Shown: piece after piece, positions 33,469 to 40,453 of the stretch
How positions within the stretch are numbered: the first letter of the stretch is position 1
How the letters are laid out: every line of letters starts with the position of its first letter
Source of the DNA: an uncultured Monoglobus sp.
GTDB lineage: Bacteria; Bacillota; Clostridia; Monoglobales; Monoglobaceae
Assembly: GCA_947624305.1 (NCBI GenBank)
Contig: CANQKC010000008.1
Span: 18,769-82,768, forward strand
Direction: 5' to 3'
DNA length: 64,000 bases
Notes under the pieces: model-generated
Told to the model about the DNA's origin: nothing
What the model saw: the letters and a program-made list of their open reading frames with translations, nothing else
The model's database searches: none
Translations under genes and position numbers: made by a program

Positions 33469-33756
33469 ATTGATCCTCCTGATAAATTTATTGGATTTCG
33501 GCGCGGATTAACCTCAAAATAACACAGTCATTGCGCAATTTTGCTTTTTCCCCGTACGCGGCGCGTATTAACGGCCCCGCCCGCGTCCGGCTATACGAAA
33601 GCAGCAAGCGCAAAACAAAACCGGCAGCCCCGGAGGCGCATCAACATCGACCCATGCGCCGCCCGTGCCTGTTCTGTCATATATTAAATTCGCGGGCGCA
33701 AACGCCCAAAATCCGCACATCGGAGCGTGCCGCTCCTCAAAATCCCATATATTATA

Positions 33757-34956
33757 TCATAACGGTTCGCCTTTTGCAAGAGTTTTTATTTTATTTTTAA
33801 ATAAAGTTGATATCTTCTCCGCCGCCTCGATCGACGTTGACTCGGAAATTATTCTGATCGTGCCGTCTTTGAGCGGAATGATCAGCACCGCTCCTCCTCC
33901 GCTTTTGACCCTCACTCCGTTTTCCGGGTCGCCCGCCGCGTTGTATTGCTCCCTCAGCGAGTCCAGGAGCGAGCGCTCTCTGCCCGCGCCGCACTCGACC
34001 TTTGCCTCGGATTTGAATATCCGCGGCAGATGATCGCACAGGCTGTCAAACGAAATGCCGAAACGGTTCAGAAAATCAAGAATTTTTACCGCGCAGTACA
34101 CGCCGTCATACTGCATCATCATCTGCTCGCCGCCGCCGAACTCGAGCATTTTTCCCATCATCTCGCTCTCGTCGTCGCCCACTCTGACGACGCTGCCTCC
34201 CAGACGCAGGATCGCCGCCTCAGTGTCTTTTGAAACGTAGTCGGGCAGCACAAATGTCCTAACCTCGCTGTCTCTGAGCAGCACATACACCATGACCGAA
34301 AACGCCTGCTCCCGCGTGAGCCGCCGCCCGTCGGCGCGCTCGAGGCTAAGTCTCTCGCCGTCGGCTCCGATAAAGCCGCGGAACGCGTAGTTGTTACGCG
34401 CCTCGGGTTTAAGCCGCGGATAAAGCTCTTTAAGCGCTGTTTCGATTATTTCCGAAACGGTCTTTGACTTGGTCGAAAGACACATGTTGATATTAAAGCT
34501 CTCGCTTTTCACCCTGCCCGAAAGCTCTCTTAAATAATGCTCTTTAAACGAGGTACAGTCCTTTATTTCCGGTCCCGGCTTCAGCTTAAACCCCGCGAAA
34601 TCGCGGCTCATGACCTCCGCCGCGCTGCTCAAAAGTTTTTCCGGCGCCGCCTGAATTCCCCTGCCGTCAAGCAGGGTTATTTTGAGGCTCCCCGGGCCGT
34701 CGGGCATCGCGGCGTAGGCGGTTGCACCCGCCTTGTAAAATCTGGCCGCGCTGCGGGTTATCGGCAGGTTTTGAATTCCCAGATCGTATATCTCGCAGCC
34801 CGCGCACTCCGCTCCCGCCTTGATCGCGTCCGCAGCGATCCGCGACATTTCCTCGCTGTCGCGGCAGATGCCTATTCTTTTATCTGACACGCCCATAGCG
34901 TAACCGAGCTTGAGCCAGAACACCGGCGCTGTTTTTTCCGTGTTGTGCGTTTCCAT
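33757..34956 (-). CDS. phosphohexomutase-like protein lacking the catalytic serine
   Basis: A 399-residue protein with the overall order of the alpha-D-phosphohexomutases. The N-terminal domain begins IGICRDSEEMSRIAADAIKAG, then CEIYDLGIQNLPITRSAARF. Where active enzymes have the phosphoserine loop (T-A-S-H-N-P) it reads AAMPDGPGSLKI, with no serine-histidine-asparagine. The metal loop (DGDxDR) is replaced by GADGERL. The C-terminal domain still resembles the substrate-binding one (GVRVKSGGGAVLIIPLKDGT). It is probably a non-catalytic relative with a binding or regulatory role. It sits upstream of RNase J on the same strand, about 290 bp apart. Confidence 0.65.
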   Translation of the reverse strand: METHNTEKTAPVFWLKLGYAMGVSDKRIGICRDSEEMSRIAADAIKAGAECAGCEIYDLGIQNLPITRSAARFYKAGATAYAAMPDGPGSLKITLLDGRGIQAAPEKLLSSAAEVMSRDFAGFKLKPGPEIKDCTSFKEHYLRELSGRVKSESFNINMCLSTKSKTVSEIIETALKELYPRLKPEARNNYAFRGFIGADGERLSLERADGRRLTREQAFSVMVYVLLRDSEVRTFVLPDYVSKDTEAAILRLGGSVVRVGDDESEMMGKMLEFGGGEQMMMQYDGVYCAVKILDFLNRFGISFDSLCDHLPRIFKSEAKVECGAGRERSLLDSLREQYNAAGDPENGVRVKSGGGAVLIIPLKDGTIRIISESTSIEAAEKISTLFKNKIKTLAKGEPL

Positions 34957-35046
34957 TCCGCAATCTCCTCCAGTATAGTATTATATATGCTTATTATTGA
35001 TAAGAACGGTGTTTTCTATTCCACTTTGTATTTTAAAACAAATATC

Positions 35047-35075
35047 TTGATTAATCATGCAATATATGATATAAT
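35047..35075 (+). promoter_or_regulatory. promoter of the radical SAM/SNF2/methyltransferase operon
   Basis: TTGATT (35047-35052) and TATAAT (35070-35075), exactly 17 bp apart, about 70 bp before the first ATG. The surrounding sequence is sharply AT-rich, marking the left edge of the island. Confidence 0.8.
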
Positions 35076-35144
35076 GTAAAACAGAAAGAAAAATATTTGA
35101 ATATATTCTATATATTTATATAAAAAACATTTGGAAGTGATCAC

Positions 35145-36482
35145 ATGGAAGAAGAAAAGGAATTAGAATTGTCGTTGGATAAAGTTTATGTTTTTCCAAA
35201 AATTGATTTTGTAGAATATAATAATTACTATCTTGCCATACTGCCTGAAACAGCTAAATGGATAGTATTAAAAACGCCGGAACAAGTTGCTATACTAAAA
35301 ATGTTAATTAACGGGACATGCATCGATGATGTAATCAAAAAACACGTTGGCTCTCAAGATGACCTAATCAGCGTTCTCACACAAATAGAAGCAAAACAAC
35401 TTGAATGCACAAAAACCAAATCTGTATTTTCTAATACAAGATTGCATCTCCATATCACTAATAAATGTAATTTGCGTTGTCCACATTGTTATATGATGTC
35501 AGGGACAGCATATAATAACGAGCTGACAACAGAAGAAATTAAGGACCTCTGTAAAAACTTTCAACGTCACGGCGGTACAGATGTGTCACTTACAGGCGGT
35601 GAACCGACAGTGCGTAAAGATTTTTTTGACATTGCAGAATATATTTCTTCATTGCAAATGAAAATATCTGTTTTTACTAACGGATATTTTTGGAACGAAG
35701 AAAATGTGAAACGTATTTCAGAGCTTAATATCGAAGGAGTACAAATAAGCATTGATGGATATAATGAAAATTCCAATGCTATTATAAGGGGAAGCGGTAT
35801 TTTTGAACGCGCATTAAAGTCAATTGATTTGTTTATTAAACATCATATATATGTAAAAGTTGCCGTTACAGCGCCATATGAAATTATTAAGAAGCATCAA
35901 TCGGAATACATTAAGTTTTCAAGATCATTAATTGAAAAATACGGTGAAGATGCCATTGAATTCAACTATTCCTATTTCTTTATGCCGGGCAGAGATCTTT
36001 CACATAATAAGATAGAGTCCATAAAAGATGAATATTATAATATTGTTGATAATGTTGTAACATCTATTTACGGAAATATTGAGGAGGACTCGTTTGTTTC
36101 AAATTTAACTGATTGCATATATGACAGCTGCGGTTATGGAGGTTTGAATGTTATGGCGAATGGTGATTTTTATTTTTGTGATAGAATTGCCGACGTCAAT
36201 AAATCCGGCAACATACGAGATATGTCATTTAATGATATTTTTAGTATGATGAAGGCCGCAGAAGAAGCGGGAAGAATTGATAATTTTAAACCTTGTGGAA
36301 CTTGTGAACTTAAATATATATGCGGTGGTGGTTGTCGTGCCGAATATTTCAGAGATTTCACAAAGATTACAAATATTAAAACAATTAATTTTGATAATAT
36401 TCCCCCGAGAATATGTGATAAAAAGAAAAAGGAAAAACTCTATAGATTAATGATAAATACAAATGAAAGGTTTTTTTGTTAA
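35145..36482 (+). CDS. SPASM-domain radical SAM peptide-modifying enzyme (candidate RiPP maturase)
   Basis: A 445-residue radical SAM enzyme. Residues 1-95 form a small alpha/beta domain in the position of a PqqD-like peptide-recognition element. The radical SAM core has C108-x3-C112-x2-C115 for the SAM-binding cluster (TNKCNLRCPHCYMM), then LTGGEPTVRKD. The C-terminal SPASM domain is complete for two auxiliary clusters: C329-x15-C345, C384-x2-C387-x5-C393-x3-C397 and C424. This layout is that of maturases forming thioether or carbon crosslinks in ribosomal peptides. Two short Cys-containing peptide genes at 39974 and 40084 are the likely substrates. GGAAGTG precedes the ATG. Codon use is very AT-rich compared with both flanks. 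Confidence 0.93.
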   Translation: MEEEKELELSLDKVYVFPKIDFVEYNNYYLAILPETAKWIVLKTPEQVAILKMLINGTCIDDVIKKHVGSQDDLISVLTQIEAKQLECTKTKSVFSNTRLHLHITNKCNLRCPHCYMMSGTAYNNELTTEEIKDLCKNFQRHGGTDVSLTGGEPTVRKDFFDIAEYISSLQMKISVFTNGYFWNEENVKRISELNIEGVQISIDGYNENSNAIIRGSGIFERALKSIDLFIKHHIYVKVAVTAPYEIIKKHQSEYIKFSRSLIEKYGEDAIEFNYSYFFMPGRDLSHNKIESIKDEYYNIVDNVVTSIYGNIEEDSFVSNLTDCIYDSCGYGGLNVMANGDFYFCDRIADVNKSGNIRDMSFNDIFSMMKAAEEAGRIDNFKPCGTCELKYICGGGCRAEYFRDFTKITNIKTINFDNIPPRICDKKKKEKLYRLMINTNERFFC

Positions 36483-36484
36483 GT

Positions 36485-38923
36485 ATGAGTGATTTAATAA
36501 TTACAATCAATATAACAGCATCAAAGCGAAACGGCTTCATGATCCTTAAAACTTTCTATACAAAAAAAGTTGATTTAAACAAGTCAGGAAAATTTAAAGG
36601 CGGAAGCATTTCACCGGCTGATATATATAACAGCATTCCGATAAATAACTGTAATCAGGAATATATTGGCAAACTTTTCAAAGAAACATGCTATAGGGTA
36701 TCATCAAACGCATATTATATTACCCTTCCTAAACTTAACTATATTATTAATGAGTTAAGCAGCTACAGAATGTTATTTTTGGACAATCAGGATAAATCTC
36801 TGGTTTTGGTAAATAATTGCCTCTCACAGAGACCCATAAGAAAACCAAAATATGCTTATTTAATTAATGAGAATATAATTAATTGGTATTCTGATTGCTC
36901 AGTATATCTTGAAAGCGCCAAATCTTTGCCAGCGCAAGTAAAGGTCATAATTCCCATTCCTCATTTACTGTATTCCAGTGATGAGCAAGTATACTCGTTA
37001 TATTTTAAATATAACGAGGAAAAAATCCCGTTCCTTGATAAAAGACTCTCGGTTAGAACAGAAGATATAATTTATCTTAGGAACCATAATTTTGAAAGTA
37101 AGGTCAGCGAAATACTCCTTAATGACAGCTTTACTAAACTGGCCGGATGCCGTTTTATGTATTCAGGACATAAAAATAAAAAAGATTTAATCAGCGACTT
37201 GTCATCAAAGCATATTATAGTTGATGATGATGAAAATACCATTATCCCTAACATAAGAATAACCAAAAGCGAATCAGGCTGGTTTGATATAGACTTGTCA
37301 TATAATATTGACGACAAGATATTTGATCTGGCATCAAAAATTCAGCTTTTTTCAGAAAACAACGTAATAGACTCAAATAATAAAAAGATAATGTTGCCCG
37401 ATTCACTGATTCAGGCAAAAAAATATCTTTCAATAGTAGAAAACAAATTCAGAATAAACCAAACCCATATTTTTCAGTTGCTTCGGATCGTTTATGACAG
37501 CGATTCTAAGATTACTGATTTCTTTTCATATAGAAATGTAAAAACGAATTTGCCTGATTCAATTATCGAAACAGCATTTCCATATCAATTGGAAGGAATA
37601 AAATGGTTAAAATTTCTTTTTTTAAACCATTTTGGCGGATGCCTGGCTGACGATATGGGTTTAGGAAAAACATTTCAGGTCATTTCTTTTCTTGAGGATG
37701 CTGATATTAAGAGTAGCATTGGAAAAATACTTATTATTGTTCCCAAATCACTGCTTACCAACTGGCAAAAAGAATTCACCAAATTCAAATCCAGCTATTG
37801 TGTCGGTATATATCATGGAGACAAAAGAACAAATTTTGATTTTAAAAACACAGATGTTATCATTACAACATATAATACAGCCTATATTGATTTAAAAAAA
37901 ATAAACGAAATAAAATATTCAATTTTGATTTATGATGAAATTCAGACCGTAAAAAATTATAAAAGCATTACCTCTGAGGCAATGAAACAAATTGTTGCTA
38001 ATATGAAAATCGGGTTATCCGGAACGCCCATGGAAAACAGCATTTCCGAACTGTGGAACATTATGGATATATTAAATCCAAATATATTCTATAATCACTC
38101 TGATTTTATGCGAAGATATAATGGAAAGAACTTTGATGAACTTAAAAACATACTCAATCTTTTTATTCTTCGCAGAATGAAAAAAGATGTTCTCAAAGAA
38201 CTGCCACCAAAATGTGAACAAATTATTTATTGCGATATGGATCAAAAACAAAAAACTCTTTATACCGGTATCAATCTTGCTGTAAAAGAAGCAATTTTGA
38301 ATATGAAAGCATTCGTGGCTCCGGCAGTTCTCAAGGGTTTAACACTGTTGCGTGAATGTTGCTGTCATCCATTGTTGCTTAATGATGAAACAAATGTAAA
38401 AAAGATCGACGAATCCTGCAAATTTGAAGCCCTTAATATCCTTGTGGATAATTTAGTTGAGTCAGGACATAAAATATTAATTTTTAGCAACTATACATCA
38501 ATGCTAAGACTGATTGAAAACGAATTAAAAAAATCGAAAAAATACAAAGATATTATATATTATCTTGACGGTAAAACTAAAAATAGAATTGAACTTGTAA
38601 ATCAATTTGAAACCGCTGCTAAAGGAATATTTCTTATCAGTATCAAAGCCGGAGGTGTCGGACTGAATCTTGTATCAGCTCAAGATGTGATTATTTATGA
38701 CCCTTGGTGGAATCCATTTGTTGAACAGCAAGCAATTGACAGAGCCTATCGTATCGGACAAAATAATCCTGTAACCGTATATAAACTTGTGGTGGCAAAC
38801 ACAATTGAAGAAAAAATCGTTGAGATGCAGAATGAAAAAAAACAAGATTTTGAAGAATTGATTAACGGAGTTTCTGAAAATAAGAATTTTGACATTAAAG
38901 ATATTCTTAAACTCCTGCAATGA
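36485..38923 (+). CDS. SNF2-family ATPase/helicase encoded in the RiPP operon
   Basis: An 812-residue protein. The first 355 or so residues match nothing I recognise. Then a complete SNF2 motor: PYQLEGIKWL, Walker A ADDMGLGKTFQ (about 388-398), DEIQ box 484-487 in place of DEAH, GLSGTPMENSISELW, and the second RecA lobe with KAGGVGLNL (about 720), YDPWWNPFVEQQAIDRAYRIGQ (about 735-756). Such motors normally translocate on DNA. Two bases separate it from the radical SAM stop, so the two are co-expressed. An in-frame TTG at 36476 overlapping the upstream gene has better Shine-Dalgarno spacing and is an alternative start. No nuclease or methylase-specificity domain is fused. Its role beside a peptide maturase is unexplained. 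Confidence 0.92.
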   Translation: MSDLIITINITASKRNGFMILKTFYTKKVDLNKSGKFKGGSISPADIYNSIPINNCNQEYIGKLFKETCYRVSSNAYYITLPKLNYIINELSSYRMLFLDNQDKSLVLVNNCLSQRPIRKPKYAYLINENIINWYSDCSVYLESAKSLPAQVKVIIPIPHLLYSSDEQVYSLYFKYNEEKIPFLDKRLSVRTEDIIYLRNHNFESKVSEILLNDSFTKLAGCRFMYSGHKNKKDLISDLSSKHIIVDDDENTIIPNIRITKSESGWFDIDLSYNIDDKIFDLASKIQLFSENNVIDSNNKKIMLPDSLIQAKKYLSIVENKFRINQTHIFQLLRIVYDSDSKITDFFSYRNVKTNLPDSIIETAFPYQLEGIKWLKFLFLNHFGGCLADDMGLGKTFQVISFLEDADIKSSIGKILIIVPKSLLTNWQKEFTKFKSSYCVGIYHGDKRTNFDFKNTDVIITTYNTAYIDLKKINEIKYSILIYDEIQTVKNYKSITSEAMKQIVANMKIGLSGTPMENSISELWNIMDILNPNIFYNHSDFMRRYNGKNFDELKNILNLFILRRMKKDVLKELPPKCEQIIYCDMDQKQKTLYTGINLAVKEAILNMKAFVAPAVLKGLTLLRECCCHPLLLNDETNVKKIDESCKFEALNILVDNLVESGHKILIFSNYTSMLRLIENELKKSKKYKDIIYYLDGKTKNRIELVNQFETAAKGIFLISIKAGGVGLNLVSAQDVIIYDPWWNPFVEQQAIDRAYRIGQNNPVTVYKLVVANTIEEKIVEMQNEKKQDFEELINGVSENKNFDIKDILKLLQ

Positions 38924-38931
38924 GGTGTATA

Positions 38932-39516
38932 ATGATTAAATTTTCAGATGTATTAATGTATGTACGTTACTATAAAAAAGTAATATATCTTAACTGCTTA
39001 AAAAATTTTAAACAACTTGACTATATAGGAAGAATGGAGGACAGTAATCCCCTATTCAGAGGATATGAAGGATGCTATCCTATCAAAAAACTGTTAAAAA
39101 TGCTTAATATCACATCGCAAGACAGAGTTATTGACATTGGTTGTGGAAAAGGGTTGTTTCTTTATTATGCTTCTATGTTTAATTTTAACACAATAGACGG
39201 TATAGAGCGTTCTTATAGTTTAACCAAGGTTGCCAAACATAATGCTAAATTACTTAAAGATGAACGAATTCATATATATCATAAAGATGCAAGAGAATTT
39301 GATAATTATAAAAATTATAATTATTTCTTCATTAACAATCCGTTTTCGGCTGAAATTATGGAGAATGTTATGCTTAAGATCATAGACAGTTATGCTCTAA
39401 AAAAAAGAAAAATAATTATTTTATATCAATTTCCATTTAATATTGAAACATTTACAAAAAATAATTTTAAAATAATGTATGATAAATTTCCAAATTGTAT
39501 ATTGACATTTGGTTAG
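38932..39516 (+). CDS. class I SAM-dependent methyltransferase of the RiPP operon
   Basis: A 194-residue methyltransferase. Motif I is VIDIGCGKGLFLYYA (68-74 core), the acidic ribose-binding residue is in DGIER (about 90), and NNPF at 135-138 takes the place of the (D/N)PP(Y/F) motif seen in enzymes that methylate planar nitrogens. ATG 38932 is preferred over 38920, which overlaps the SNF2 stop, because GAGGTG sits 4 bases upstream. It could modify the peptide, or RNA or a protein as part of regulation or immunity; the substrate cannot be read from sequence. Confidence 0.85.
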   Translation: MIKFSDVLMYVRYYKKVIYLNCLKNFKQLDYIGRMEDSNPLFRGYEGCYPIKKLLKMLNITSQDRVIDIGCGKGLFLYYASMFNFNTIDGIERSYSLTKVAKHNAKLLKDERIHIYHKDAREFDNYKNYNYFFINNPFSAEIMENVMLKIIDSYALKKRKIIILYQFPFNIETFTKNNFKIMYDKFPNCILTFG

Positions 39517-39539
39517 AACTATAATATAATTTTTGTAAT

Positions 39540-39800
39540 TTAATTATATATTTTAAACATTGGCAAAACGCAAAAATTAAAGTTGTTATTTAGATAATCA
39601 AGAAGCTCGACAACCATAGAAAAACCTTCAATTTTCTTGACGATTAAGGCACAGATCATGGTATGTTTTGAAAAGCTCTTGCGCCCCGTTTTTGTGTATT
39701 CCGGCACAGAGGAAAGATCAAAAAAATTTATATAATTTAATGATGGGGAGAGAGGTAAACATATGAATGTCTTAGATAATTTCTTGGCGATATATAACAA
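39540..39800 (-). pseudogene. transposase N-terminal fragment (insertion sequence remnant)
   Basis: An 86-codon frame with FDLSSVPEYTKTGRKSFSKH, TMICALIVKKIEGFS and ELLDYLNNN, which resembles the N-terminal region of DDE transposases that read PEY.KTGR..YS...L...I..K.EGFS...(D/E)LLDYL.NN. The frame ends at once afterwards; no catalytic DDE part is found downstream. It lies between the methyltransferase and the precursor genes, pointing to past mobility of the island. Confidence 0.55.
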
Positions 39801-39922
39801 TCGCCCTCTTTGTGGATAGTTTTCTGGTTGGTCTAATTATATCATAAAAGGCTGATTGTTTCTACATAAATATGGAGTGGTAAGAAAAATAACTAACATG
39901 AGGAAACACCCGTAAAAACGTA

Positions 39923-39951
39923 CTTTTCGGAGTTTTGCTCATGGCTATAAT
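39923..39951 (+). promoter_or_regulatory. candidate promoter of the precursor peptide genes
   Basis: A perfect TATAAT at 39946-39951, 22 bp before the first precursor start; the -35 region (CTTTTCG, 39923-39929) is weak. It would give the peptides their own transcript, separate from the enzymes. Confidence 0.5.
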
Positions 39952-39973
39952 ATAGTAAAAAAGAGGTGATATC

Positions 39974-40066
39974 GTGAAAATTAAATGGAAAGTTAAAGAA
40001 AAGCCAAAGAAAACAGTTAATTCTTTCGGTTGCTTTAAAAGTTGTGAAACAATGAGAAATAGCTAA
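39974..40066 (+). CDS. candidate RiPP precursor peptide A
   Basis: A 30-residue peptide from GTG 39974; AAGAGGTGAT lies 3 bases upstream, a strong ribosome site. The N-terminal half is basic and holds KWKV..KP.K at residues 4-13; the tail has Cys20 and Cys24 as C-F-K-S-C, followed by ETMRNS. The same leader motif and C-x3-C spacing occur in peptide B, 17 bp downstream. Such a conserved leader with a variable Cys-bearing tail next to a SPASM radical SAM enzyme is the pattern of thioether-forming peptide precursors. Too short for ordinary gene callers. Confidence 0.72.
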   Translation: MKIKWKVKEKPKKTVNSFGCFKSCETMRNS

Positions 40067-40083
40067 TAAAGGAGTGATTTTAT

Positions 40084-40194
40084 ATGAAGAATATTATTCT
40101 TAAGTGGAAAGTGGCAAAAAAACCTAATAAAGTTATACAGAAAACTGCTAGTCACTATACATTCAGGACATGTACTGAAAAATGCGGCAGTTAA
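40084..40194 (+). CDS. candidate RiPP precursor peptide B
   Basis: A 36-residue peptide from ATG 40084; AAAGGAGTGATT lies just upstream. KWKV..KP.K is at residues 7-16 and the tail carries Cys30 and Cys34 as C-T-E-K-C, ending GS. The tail also has HYTF with aromatic residues that could be crosslink partners. It differs from peptide A almost everywhere except the leader motif and the Cys spacing, suggesting duplication and then divergence of the core, or a two-peptide product. No protease or ABC exporter gene lies in the island. Confidence 0.72.
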   Translation: MKNIILKWKVAKKPNKVIQKTASHYTFRTCTEKCGS

Positions 40195-40270
40195 ACTAAC
40201 ACAATATCGTTCAAAGTTTTCTATAAGCTTAATATGCAATCTTTGTGAGATATTGCTCTAAGATTAATAA

Positions 40271-40315
40271 AGTAAAACAGCTGTGTCAATGTAAGACACA
40301 CAGCTGTTTTACTTT
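40271..40315 (+). terminator. Rho-independent terminator after the precursor genes
   Basis: A perfect 16-bp stem, AGTAAAACAGCTGTGT (40271-40286) and ACACAGCTGTTTTACT (40298-40313), 11-nt loop, then TTT. It closes the AT-rich island; GC-richer sequence resumes near 40390. Confidence 0.9.
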
Positions 40316-40453
40316 TACAATAATATGCTATTAAATATAAAGTCATCATATTTAAAGCAATCAGAAATAATTATTGTTAACAATTCCGCACTTGAAAGCG
40401 CGCGGCGTTTGTGTTATAATTAGTCGGTATGAAATTTTTAAGGACAGGTGAAT

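Noticed and set aside
35145..39516. Reading the island as a known phage-defence type (prokaryotic viperin, DISARM or Zorya)
   Set aside because: The radical SAM enzyme has a full SPASM domain unlike viperins, and no DrmA/B/C, ZorA/B or nuclease gene is present. A defence role remains possible but no known type fits.
39763..39819. An 18-codon plus-strand ORF with a good GAGAGAGG site between the methyltransferase and the precursor genes, ending in Leu-Cys-Gly
   Set aside because: It lacks the KWKV..KP.K leader and the C-x3-C tail and lies antisense to the transposase fragment; most likely chance.
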